Source of the DNA: Desulfothermus okinawensis JCM 13304
GTDB lineage: Bacteria; Desulfobacterota; Desulfovibrionia; Desulfovibrionales; Desulfothermaceae
Assembly: GCA_001311565.1 (NCBI GenBank)
Contig: BBBM01000011.1
Coordinates: 1-64,000, forward strand
Length of the DNA stretch: 64,000 nucleotides
Reading direction: 5' to 3'
Positions 9,571 to 19,676 of the stretch are shown in pieces. The first letter of the stretch is position 1. Each line of letters opens with the position of its first letter. The position numbers and the translations under genes are program-made. A model generated the notes under the pieces. It was not told the origin of the DNA. It did no database searches and saw only the letters and a program-made list of their open reading frames with translations.

Positions 9571-12500
9571 TTATTCAAGATAAAGGGATATCCACAATTT
9601 TTTTTTCTTTTTTTTTAGCCTGGCCCTTATCTTAACAGCCAGATCCAGTTTCAGCTTTTTTTAAAAAAAGGGGATGGTCCAAAGGAAAACTTTTTTTCCA
9701 AAGACTTCTCTTTTTTTTGGGCATAACTTAAAAAAAAGTTTAGCTTTTGCCCTGGTTATTCCAACAAACAAAAGACGTTCTTCTTCATACATATCAACAG
9801 TTGAAACAACATTTTCATTTCTTGAAAATTTTTCCCTGGAAAAAGGAATTATATCTTCCTCTAATGCCGGCAAAAAGACAGCTTCAAACTCCAGGCCTTT
9901 TGATGCATGTATGGTGGTTATGCACACCTTTTGTGCCCTATCAGATATTGCGTCAAATTCCCTTTGCAGGGCTACCCAACCTAAGACTTCTTTCCACGAT
10001 TTTAGCCTATTAAATGTATTTTCTAACTTTTTAAAACTATTGGACGAGAAAAATAGGGGGTCGAATATTTTATGCTCTACTAATTTTTCTTTGACATCCC
10101 TTAAGTTTGAAAGAGTTACTCCATTTAATGGTCCCTCTTTATCTTCTAGCCAACTGGATATTAATTGCAAAAATTTTTCAACATTTGGGTCGTCATAGAA
10201 ATTTATCTCTTCTGGGGTATTGCAGGGGATCCCCATTTTATCCAGGGCCTTTTTTTATGGGAGGGATTAAACCCTTAAATCTCACAAGTACTGCTATATC
10301 TGAAGGAGACATAGGACCTGTTTTTCCTAAATCTGCCTCCATGTGGGATGTTGCACCAATTAATTTTTTTTATTTGTTTTGCAATCCAATTTGCCTCCAT
10401 GGTGGATGTTGGTGCTTTATATAAAAATATCTCTCCCTTTTCTCTAGACTCTGCTATTGTGGGTTTGCCAAATTGAATAAGGGGGGAACACAGTTTTATA
10501 ATTTTATCTCTGGTCCTGTAATTTTTTTTCCAGAGATAGGATTTGCAAATTGGGATATATTTGTTTTAGGGTGTCAATAATATTTTTTTACTCCCCCTCT
10601 AAAAGAATATATTGCCTGGTTTGGATCCCCAATTCCAAAAAATCCCTCTCCCCCATTATTTGCAAGTAGCCTTATGACTTCTATCTGTATTGGAGATAGG
10701 TCCTGTATTTCATCAACAAGTATGTGTTCAAAATTGAGATTTTTCTTGTTGTTCCTCAAGTAATTTATTAGAAATTCCACGAGGTCAGTGTAGTCAAAAA
10801 GTCCCTTTTTCTTTTTAAGCTGTATGTATTGTGTGTGAAGTTCCTTAGAGCTTGGGGGCAACAATTGTTCACGCTCATATTGATATCTCTCCCAGAGTCC
10901 TGTATCTTTGTTCTCCTGCAAAAAAAAGTTTTTTTGCATCTATCTCACTTAAAATAACAGGGGGTTGTCCAATTTTCTCTTTTAGTATTTCAAATCCAAG
11001 GCTGTGAATAGTGGATATTTTTGGCGCAAAGATATTTTCTTCTTTGGAGAGCCTCTCTTTTAGCTCCAGGGATGCAGCAATGGTAAATGTGAGGATGAGT
11101 ATTTTGGACGGGTCGACCCCCTTTCTTCTATAAGGTATTTGGTCCTGCCAATTATGGTTCTAGTTTTACCTGTGCCTGGACCTGCAATTACCATACAGGG
11201 AGTATTATTAGTTGTTATGGCATGGAGTTGTTCTCTATTAAAGGTCAGTCTGGAATCTTTTGTAGGGGGCAGGGTGGTTTCTGATAACCCTGGAGATGTT
11301 ATTTTTTTTCGCTTTATTTTTTTTTTGTAGAAAAAAAAGTGAAATCTTTCCATACTGCCCATCAAAACCAGGTTCTTTGTACACCTCTCCCTTCCTCATT
11401 TTATCAATACCCATTGCCAATCTAGGAGAGAATTTTTTTGAGTTCCTCAACTGGGACTTGCATGAGGATCTGGATTTCAGACCTAAATTCTTTGATAAGA
11501 GATTTATATACTGTACACTGCCTTTGTCTTTGGACCCCTTTTCAAGATCTCAGAGATAATTTCTGTGAGTGGTATAAGGGAGTGGAAATCTGGGGAGCCT
11601 TTGGGTTTTTGGGGTTTCTTTCTGTCAGCTAGGGATAGAATTCTATGCATTACTCCAATTGTTAAGGGTTGTTTACATACAGGACATATGTTGTTGAATT
11701 CAATTGCCTTTTCTGGTTCAAGAACAATTCCACATTTTCTGTGTCCATCAAGGTGGTACTTGCCTTCTTCTGGGAAAAATTCAATGGTACCTAAAAAGTC
11801 ACCAGTTCTAAATTTTAGTGCATTGTATATTGTGTCATAAGACACGTCCCCTTTAAACAAGTTGGCCTCCCTTCCCAATTTTTCTCCTGAGTGGGCATCT
11901 GAATTTGATACAAGGTAGAATCTATCCAATTCGCTCCACATCCAGTTCATTGGTGGATCAGAAGATAGACCTGTTTCAAGGGCAAAGATTTCACTGGTAT
12001 AAGATCCAAAGCATTCTTCAATTGAATCAAATCCTGACCTTGAACCAAAAAGAGAAAACCACGGGGTCCATATGTGGGCAGGGATCAAAAAGGCCTTTTC
12101 ATGGGTTTCCAACACCATCTCTATGAGGTGTTGACAATCCAGCCCTAAAATAGGCCTGCCATCTGATTCCAGGTTTCCTATTTGGGCAAGTTTTTTTTAT
12201 TGAATTTTTTTTGGCCGCATCAATGCTCGGCATTACCACCACATTGTGTATTTTTCTAACCCTATCCCCTTTTTTTATATATGGAACTAATTTCTGTGGA
12301 TAAAATAAAAGATATTTTAGGTTCTATTTTACATTCCAGGGGAAAATCTATTTCAGACTCTAAATTTGATGGTTCTTTCAGGTGAAGGAGACCATCTTCC
12401 CCTTGAAAAAGGCTTTCTTCTATCTCCCTCATCCATCCAGGGTGTGTAAAATCACCGGTTCCAATTACATCTATTCCCTTAATAGCCCCCCATGCTGCCA

Positions 12501-12573
12501 AATTTCTTATAGTAAGTCTTTTGCTGGTTGCACGGGAATATCTGGAATGTATATGAAGATCTGCTATAAACAA
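9571..12573 (-). CDS. Endonuclease Q-like PHP nuclease fused to a UvrD/Rep helicase
   Basis: About 990 residues. The N-terminal PHP domain begins IADLHIHSRYSRATSKRLT and includes TGDFTHPGW, LSTEISSIY and VSNSDAHSGEKLGRE. A zinc-finger-like CGIVLE..CPVCKQPLTIGVMHRI follows, then the EndoQ-type VEELKKFSPRLAMGIDKMRK and PGFDGQYGKI. The second half is a superfamily 1A helicase: FNREQLHAITTNN, GPGTGKTRT (Walker A), LVDEIQDLSPIQ, GIGDPNQAIYSFRGG, TTIHASKGLEFEAVFLP and EEERLLFVGITRAKAK. EndoQ cuts 5' of uracil, hypoxanthine, xanthine or AP sites. A TTG start has GGAGG six bases before it. Many homopolymer shifts occur, including C6 read as C5 at 11117-11121. The last 60 residues and the stop are uncertain. 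Confidence 0.85.
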
Positions 12574-12597
12574 ATCTATCCTCCATTATTTTTGCTT

Positions 12598-14276
12598 TCA
12601 GGACTTAACCCGGGTTTTGATAAATTTGGGTTGATCAGTTTTACACTCACAATATATCTTTGCAATTGTTCCTGTACTTTGCCTATTTTTTTATCTCAAT
12701 CCATGAATTGTTTTGATTTGATAGGCGTTGGGCAATGGCCAGTCCAAGACCTGACCCCTGAGGCTTTGTGGTGTAGAAGGGATCAAAAATGTGTTTTATA
12801 TGATCTAACTCTATTCCCATCCCTGTGTCTTGAATAAATATCATTGAATTTTTGCTTTTGTCCCTACCAAAGCCAATTGTAATTTGTTTTTTTTCAGAAT
12901 CTTCCATTGCCTGAATGCTATTTATGATTAAATTTAACATAACCTGTTTTAGCTGGTCCTGATCCCATATGATCTTTTTGCCCCTGATTGAAGGGGTAAG
13001 TCTTACTTTTACATGGGGATAAGCACTCTTTATATAGAGTACTATTTGATTTAAAAAAATCTTCTAAGTCAATATTATCTGGCTCTGGTTCCTTTGGCCT
13101 TGCAAAATATAAAAAGTCCTTTAGTAAATTATCCAATCTGGTTATATCCCTGAAGATTATTTGATTTAATCTATTTCTTTGTTCCTGGGTTATACGGCTA
13201 TTATTTAATAATTGCAGGGAGCCTTTTATTCCAGATAGGGGATTTTTTTATTTCATGGGCTAGTCCTGCTGCAAGCTCACCAACAGCGGCCAATTTTTCC
13301 ATCTGAACAACTCTATTCTCCAGTTCTTTAATCTTTGTTATATCAGAAAAAAATTATTAAATATCCCCATTATTGGGGGCCTTAGATACAGTAACTCCCA
13401 GGATCCGATCTTTATCTCTGACTTCCTCCCTAATTAGTTCCCTTTCCTCCCATTTATCCAAAATCTGAGAAAAAGGATGAAAGACTTTTTTTTATTGGCT
13501 TTGTTAATACATATCTGTCATCAACACCTAAAATTTTGGCTCCCATTTTGTTTATACTTTCAATGTTTCCATATTTGTCCAATACAATGATTCCACTATT
13601 TACCCAGTCAAATACCTTTGTCTTTAATATGTTTGCCTTGTTTAGGGCATCTTTTTGTCTGGCTATTTCCCGTAAGAGAATATCTTCCCTTGACTCTCCT
13701 AATCTTATAAGAAACAGGATAAGACAAAGCTGATAACTGTAAAGAATAATAATAGATAGCCATATGGATTGTAAGTGTTTTTAAATTCAGAAATTGTATT
13801 CTTTTTAATTGAAATATAGTAATTATCGAAAGTATAAGTAAACTTGATAAAAAGATATGTAGTGATGCCCTTTTTCCTAATATCCTTCCATATAAGAATA
13901 GAATTGCAAGGAATAAGAAACTTCCATTAGAAGAAATGCCTCCAGTTATAAGTAAAAAAATAAGTTGCAAGTATTATATCTGTTATTAGTTGGAGTCTAA
14001 AAAATAAGAGGATATTTTTAAAAAAAACGCCAGGTTAAAATAAAAAAATAATGTGAAAAATAATCCGCTGATAATAAATCCAATGATGTCTTTGTGTTCA
14101 AAAAGAACAGCAATGGAATGTGAAAATTGGAAATTTTCAATATTTATAACTAGAATTGGTAAAGAAAGAACAATAAATACAATGAGTCTAAATACACATA
14201 TCTTTATGACAGTATTTTCAAGGTGTTCTTCAAGGTTTTTAGGGAGGTCTCTAGATCCCACATTCTTTTGGATCAT
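12598..14276 (-). CDS. Membrane sensor histidine kinase (PilS/NtrB-like)
   Basis: About 555 residues after re-joining. The N-terminal third is hydrophobic with several membrane helices (VFRLIVFIVLSLPILVIN, GFIISGLFFTLFFYFNLAF, FLFLAILFLYGRILG). A PAS region (VNSGIIVLDKYGNIESINKM) follows. The HisKA box is GELAAGLAHEIKNPLSGIK, and the ATPase has MLNLIINSIQAMEDSE, DTGMGIELDHI, IFDPFYTTK and GSGLGLAIA. Long A/T runs (13241-13247, 12684-12690 and others) break it. The start overlaps the end of the MogA-like gene by about 26 bases, but the exact start is uncertain (14276 or 14291). No response regulator is adjacent, so its partner lies elsewhere. Confidence 0.8.
12605..12633. repeat. Palindromic repeat, copy a
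   Basis: Imperfect palindrome overlapping the last codons of the histidine kinase, just before the EndoQ-UvrD start. Its minus strand reads ACCCAAATTTATCAAAACCC. The TTTATCAAAA core is shared with the other copies. This is the most diverged member. Confidence 0.5.
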
Positions 14277-15053
14277 TTTGTATCTTTTCAAGGGTATGTT
14301 TTAAGGCTGGTAGTAGCGTTGACAGATTTTCCAATACAGACTTTTTGCTGCCAGGGAGATTAATTATAAGTGATTTATTTGCAATACCACAAACTGCCCT
14401 GGATATCATTGCATGTTTGGTCTTTTTCAATCCCTCTGAAAATATTGCATGTTCAAAACCCCACAGCCTTCTTTCTATTACTTTACCAGTGGCATCTGGG
14501 GTGATATCCCTATCAGTTACCCCTGTCCCCCCAGTAGTAATGATCATGTCAACTTTTTTTTAAAAAGGCCATATCTGTTAAAAGATTAAATAGTATATAA
14601 TAGTCATCTGGAATTATGGTGCTGAGGCAAAGGGAAAGAGGTAACTCTTTTTTTTATTAGTTGTTCAATTAAGGGACCACTTAAATCTTCCCTGTTTCCT
14701 AAAAATCCCTTATCACTAAGGGTTATCCTTGCAAGGGAAAAATGTTTTTTCCATAAATAAAAGGTATTTTTCTTATTTAGGACAATGTCATTAAGTATTT
14801 TTAGTTTTAGACAAATTGTTTGTACATATGTATTTTTTTCCAGGAAGATATCTATTATTTGTAATGTTGAATTATCTATATTTTTACCCAAATAACAACC
14901 AATAGATATTTTCTGGATATCTCCAATAAATTTTATCTTAGTACCAAAGGAATAAAAAGGAGCCAGTATTACTTTTATGATTTGATTTTTTTTGAATTTA
15001 ACTGGCCCCTCTTCTAGTATAATTTCTACAGACTCTAATTCTTCTTTTTCCAT
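14251..15053 (-). CDS. MogA/MoaB-family molybdopterin protein with unidentified N-terminal region
   Basis: About 266 residues. The C-terminal 160 form a MogA/MoaB domain: FSLARITLSDKGFLGNRED, MIITTGGTGVTDRDITPDAT (GGTG loop) and LIINLPGSKKSVLENL. MogA adenylylates molybdopterin before molybdenum insertion. The N-terminal ~100 residues (from VEIILEEGPVKFKKNQIIKV) are not recognised. MOSC domains are fused to MogA in related bacteria, but this region looks too short and lacks a clear MOSC cysteine. T8 runs at 14648-14655 and 14554-14561 each carry one extra base. The start overlaps plsY by 19 bases. Confidence 0.75.
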
Positions 15054-15634
15054 GTATTTTCTTGTCCTTTTAATACTCTAACAATATTGTCTCTGTGTCT
15101 GTTTAGTACCAAAAGCATAATTAAGATAGATAGGATAAAATATACAAATCCCTTCTGGAAGATCATAAAAATAGGCATGATCAAAACAAGTACTATTGAT
15201 CCCAAGGATACATATCCAGTAATTAAAATTACTAAAAGTGTAATGATTACAGAAATAATTAATCCAAATGAATTTAGCATAAGATAAACACCTATGGTAG
15301 TTGCAACCCCTTTGCCCCCTTTGTAATTTAAAAATACAGAGTACATGTGTCCTATTATTGCAGCCAGTGCAGTCAACGATATAAATATAGAACTTGGAGA
15401 TATCTTGAGTCCAATAGCTATGGGGATTACACCTTTTAACACGTCCAATAAAAAGGTGCAGACCCCGTAAGAAAAACCACAGCTTCTTGCTACATTGGTA
15501 GCCCCTATGTTTCCACTTCCCACATCTCGTAGATCAATACCTTTTTTTGATTTGGCTATTATAAGTCCAAAGGGGATGGAGCCAAAAAGGTAAGAAATAC
15601 CAATCCATATTAGTTGGGCAATTAATTTTTCCAT
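15035..15634 (-). CDS. plsY: Glycerol-3-phosphate acyltransferase PlsY
   Basis: Integral-membrane enzyme transferring acyl from acyl-phosphate to glycerol-3-phosphate, the first step of phospholipid synthesis. It is intact at 199 residues, the usual size. Family motifs: SYLFGSIPFGLIIAK, DVGSGNIGATNVARSCG and LNYKGGKGVATTIGVYL. Five membrane segments are visible. AGGAGG lies just before the ATG at 15634. It overlaps the MogA-like gene downstream and sits 54 bases after the ribonuclease, all on the minus strand. Confidence 0.95.
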   Translation of the reverse strand: MEKLIAQLIWIGISYLFGSIPFGLIIAKSKKGIDLRDVGSGNIGATNVARSCGFSYGVCTFLLDVLKGVIPIAIGLKISPSSIFISLTALAAIIGHMYSVFLNYKGGKGVATTIGVYLMLNSFGLIISVIITLLVILITGYVSLGSIVLVLIMPIFMIFQKGFVYFILSILIMLLVLNRHRDNIVRVLKGQENTWKKKN

Positions 15635-15688
15635 TCTTCCTCCTCTACTTTTTGTACCTTTATTTGGTTGTTTAATGGGTCTATTTTG

Positions 15689-17680
15689 TTAAACCTCAGC
15701 CAAAATTTTTTTCCCCAAATATATGTCTCCTTTGATAAGGTTATGGGGTACTTTTATGAGGAGCTGTTCAATGGGCAGGATCATGGTGTAGCACTGGGGA
15801 TCTTTATCCACCACTATGGCCTGCCACCAGCGCTTTTTACTATATCTTTTTAGATATAGCAACTTCCAGTATCTGCTTCTGAATTTTTGAATCTTGGAAG
15901 CTTCCTGTAGTCTCACATTTAGATATGGCAGGAGGGATTCTAGCTTTTCTTTTGTCCATGGTTTGTGTCCAGAGACTATCCTATCTATTTGGGCCAGATT
16001 GAGGAAATCTATATATCTCCGTAAAGGAGATGTTATAGGTGCATATCCATGGGTTCCTAAAGATGCATGTGGTTTTGGAGTTGTCTCTAAGGAGGTTGCG
16101 CTAAGCAGTTTAATGATCCCGTAAATTTTAACTGGATCTTTCCATATACCACTACTCTCCTTGGGAAGTGATATGTCCTGGGTTCGGTATATAAGAGGAA
16201 TTTCATTTGCCTGTGCCCATCTAGCGGTTATGGAATTAGCAAGGATCATAAATTCCGAGACTATTAGTTGTGCATTGGGGCACAAATTGGGCTGAATTAA
16301 ATCCACCTGGTAATCATCGCCAGCTGGGGTCAAGATGATTATGGCTCCTGCCTTTCAATTATTACTGCCCCTCTGTTTATCCTTTGTTCCCTGAGTATTG
16401 AAGCTATTTTATAGGCATTGGTTAGTTGTGGGTCATTTCCCTGCTCTAAATATTGTTCCACTTCTCTATAAGTTAAGTTAAATGCCACCTTAATCCATGA
16501 TTTTTTTGAATTCATAGGATGTAATAATCCCCTGGGGGATATATCAATTTTAATTATAAGACCAGGCTTAGGTTTTTTTTGCATGGAGACTAAATAGGTC
16601 TGTTCCCAGTTCTTCTGGAAGCATATGGGATGTGCCTTCAGGAAGATATAGGCTGGAAGTCCTTTTAAGGACTTCTTTGTCTAACTCCGTTTCAAATTGC
16701 CAGCCCAATACTGGATATGCAAAGGCCAGGTATATGGTATATCCAGTTTGTTCTGAGCCCTCTATATAAAAGGCGTCATCTATATCCCTTGTTGATGCTG
16801 AGTCAATTGATATGAACGGGATCTCTTCTGTGATCCCTTGTGAGGAATAAAAATTTTCCTTTATATCCTGTATATCTTCCCTGTATTTTTCACACCAATC
16901 ATTACCCCACGTGTAATCGGCCTGATCTAAGAGGTAGTTATAGTGTTTGGGTAAAAGTTCCCACGTCTGGGCCAATATAAGGGGGAGGTGGGGTTGGTCT
17001 GGGATGTCTTGGGTTAATTTTTTTCCATTTATTTTGAAAAGATTTGTTGTCTGGATTGGCAATCCCTTTTTTTAAAAAAAAGAGTGAGTTCTTTTTTTTA
17101 TTTCACCATCAATCTCTGGCAACTTTACCTTTGGGTTTTCTCTTTTTTCCCAGAGGATACTAAAAAAATTGTCTCCCAGTCTCAATTAATTTTTTTTTCT
17201 GTTTCAGCCCTTTTTATCTCATTAATTTTGGCTTCAACTATTTCAGGTGAAAATATTTTAAAGTTTGGATTTAAGAACTTAAAGTGGATTTTGTCTTCAA
17301 CCAATGCCCTTCCCAGTCCAGCCACGTGGTTGGGGTCAGGTCTTTCCCACAAAAGCTCTGCCAACCAATGAACTGAGCACTCCTCCACCTCTTCGTGTAC
17401 AAGTTGCCAGATTTCCTCAGTACTTATTTCTGATTTGATCCTCTCCCTCTGGGTATCAATAACCTGAATCTGATCTAAGATCTCTTGGCGAAGAGAATCC
17501 TGTCCTAGATATGGGCCAACCCAAGGCAGTACACGGCTTTTGGTAAGTTTAATGGTCCTGTTATTTGGAGTTACTATGGTGAGATTTTTTTTCTGTGGAC
17601 AGAACACTTCCTATATTCAACTGATTTGAATGAAGGTATTCAATGATGCAACCTGGCTTTAAATTCACTTGGTTATTCAC
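15689..17680 (-). CDS. RNB-domain exoribonuclease (RNase II/R family)
   Basis: About 660 residues. The N-terminal part (LKPGCIIEYLHSNQ, then LTKSRVLPW) is a small beta/helical region. The catalytic RNB core has FISIDSASTRDIDDAFYIE, whose aspartates bind magnesium. Further conserved parts are ISPRGLLHPMN-adjacent, ANSITARWAQANEIPLIYRT and GTHGYAPITSPLRRYIDFLN. These enzymes degrade RNA 3' to 5'. A C-terminal S1 domain is short or absent, so it is neither a typical RNase R nor RNase II. Breaks lie at long A/T runs (17585-17592, 17066-17072 and near 16574). I chose a GTG at 17680 with GGGAG before it. Confidence 0.85.
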
Positions 17681-17706
17681 AATCTCCCTGGCCTTGTTTT
17701 TTTGCC

Positions 17707-17734
17707 GGGAATTAGAATCTATTCCCGGCCATCA
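17707..17734. repeat. Perfect inverted repeat between purH-type gene and ribonuclease
   Basis: GCCGGGAA, ten-base loop, TTCCCGGC. The stem is GC-rich in AT-rich DNA. It lies in the 72-base gap after the AICAR transformylase stop. A T7 run lies on its left side, so in the direction of transcription (minus) it is followed by A, not U. It is therefore not a canonical terminator for these genes. It may attenuate the downstream ribonuclease or be an RNA processing site. Confidence 0.5.
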
Positions 17735-17752
17735 AGATTAACTTTACTTATA

Positions 17753-19037
17753 TTAGTGTTTAAAAGATCTCTGTCCTGTAAACACCATTGCTACTTGTGG
17801 GCTGGCTTCACACGCTGCTGGATGACTTCATAGTCATTTAAGGAACCACCAGGCTGGGCTATGGCAACAACTCCTTGTTCAATTGCCAGGTCCACTCCGT
17901 CCCTAAAAGGGAAAAATCCATCAGAGACCATTACTGACCCAGTAAGTCCCCCCTTATCCTTCTCTACTTGGTAGTTAATTTCTTTAAGGATCTCTGAGTG
18001 TTTTTTTGTCTGATCTAGCCTTTTGCCTTAGTTCGTAAAAGGACAGCCCTGTCTTTTCATACGTCAATCTGTCAGCATATTTTACATATGCCTTGTGTAT
18101 GGTCAAGTCTACGCATCCAACTCGGTCCTGTTCCCCTGTGCCAATTGCCACAGTTGCCCCATCTTTGGCAAAGAGTACAGAGTTAGACGTAACACCTGCC
18201 TCAACAGCCCATGCAAACACAAGGTCTTGAAATTCTTTTTCAGTTGGACGTCTGGCAATTATCCTGTCTCCGTCCTTGGTCGCTTCTGCTGGCAAAAAAT
18301 CTTCAGGAGAAAGGATCTTGCTTCTAAAGGAAAATTGTAGAATCATTCCACCATCCACCAATGATTTAATATCCAAAAAAGGCTCATTGATGAGCTTATC
18401 TAGGTTAGCAAGACCTTGGATCTTTAAGATTCTCAGGTTTTTTCTTCTGGAGAGAATATCCAGGGTACCCTCCTCATACTCGGGGGCAGCAATCACTTCA
18501 AAATAGTATTTGTTGATAAACTCAGCTGCCTCTTTATTAATCGGGCTATTTGTAACCACTGATCCCCCAAAGGCTGCAATTCTATCGCTGAAATAGGCCT
18601 TTGTTAGGGCATCTAATATGCCATTATCAGACCATGCTGCACCACATGGATTATTGTGTTTTAGTATAACACATGCGGTTTTTTTTGTTAGATATTGCAG
18701 TATATTAATTCCATTATCCACATCTGTGAGGTTTATTTTCCCAGGATGTTTTCCAGCCTGAAGCATGTTTTTTTTCGTTTATGGTAGAAACCAGGTTATA
18801 GTTTTTTTGAAGGCACCCTGAATTTTACATCTCCAAGTTCCAGGGTTCCTTGATAAAGCTCATATAGGGCCGCAGGTTGATCGGGATTTTCTCCGTACCT
18901 TAGCCCTTTTTCCTCTCCACCTATTACCCAAGTGCGTTTTTTTGTAAACAAGTTCCTGGTCACCTACAGTTATATGCATCTCCCTTGGAAATGGGTCCTT
19001 TAGGATAGAATGATACATCTTTTTTTATCTCTTTCAT
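17753..19037 (-). CDS. purH: AICAR formyltransferase (PurH C-terminal-type, no cyclohydrolase domain)
   Basis: Transfers formyl to AICAR in purine synthesis. About 425 residues. Motifs: [73 protein letters not shown], and at the end [19 protein letters not shown] and [13 protein letters not shown]. The usual N-terminal MGS-like IMP cyclohydrolase domain is missing; the protein begins only about 50 residues before [11 protein letters not shown] ring closure must be done by another gene. Long A runs split it near 19026, 18939, 18804, 18773 and 18002. One missing G/C near 17799 hides the true C-terminus. AAGGAGT precedes the ATG. Confidence 0.88.
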
Positions 19038-19311
19038 GTCCAAGACTCCTTGTTTTGAATTGACTTTTTGGCTAATTCCCATTGTTTTTGGCAGTAGTGG
19101 TTATGCTCTTAATAGACAACAGTGAATAAATCAATTGGTTGTTGGAAAAAAATTTTATTTTTAACATTACTTGTTAATGTGTCAATGGTCTAATTCTCAT
19201 CCAATATTTGACAGTAATCAATACTTGAATGATTACTTGTTAAGGGTTATTGTAATTTACCTTTTGTGGTGTTGAGGGAAATTTTAATCTTTATGTGTAA
19301 AGAGGTGAAAG
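19038..19311. promoter_or_regulatory. Divergent control region of purine genes, with inverted repeats
   Basis: This 274-base gap separates the divergent AICAR transformylase gene (minus) and the small gene-purA-holB unit (plus). It contains TTAACATTACTTGTTAATG (19161-19179), a near-palindrome, and GTAATCAATACTTGAATGATTAC (19214-19236) with 7-base arms. TTACTTGTTAA recurs at 19168 and 19233. Since both sides hold purine genes, a shared operator is plausible; no known PurR box is recognisable. Confidence 0.4.
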
Positions 19312-19666
19312 TTGGATAAGATATTGGAAAAACTAGCAGATAAGTTGTTGTCCCTTGATGAGGCCTCACTTGCCTGTCTATGGAATAAATATTACCAGCA
19401 GGTACAGAGATTTGAGCCATCAAAAAAAATGGGAAAGGTCTGTAATTATTTTGTCAATGATCCAGGCCGTTAGATGGAAGAATCAATTGTTTAACTTAAA
19501 ATGGCTCCACTTAACACGCCTTGAAAAGAGATTTAATAGAAAGTTCCCAATGGAAGTTAGAGAAAAGAAAGATATAGCAGGTCCAGTATTAAAACCTGAG
19601 AAGAGACAAAAGGACAAGGGTAAGGTTATTTTCTTAAATATTAAAGATGAGGATAAAGGTAAGTAG
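19312..19666 (+). CDS. Small conserved-looking protein upstream of purA, function unknown
   Basis: About 117 residues after removing one base from the A7 run near 19420. It starts at TTG with GAGGTG just upstream: LDKILEKLADKLLSLDEASL, then LACLWNKYYQQVQRFEPSKKW. The middle is basic and helical (RWKNQLFNLKWLHLTRLEKR), and the C-terminus is lysine-rich. No motif is recognised. It ends 10 bases before purA and so is probably its operon partner. Confidence 0.55.
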
Positions 19667-19676
19667 GGGTAATAGT

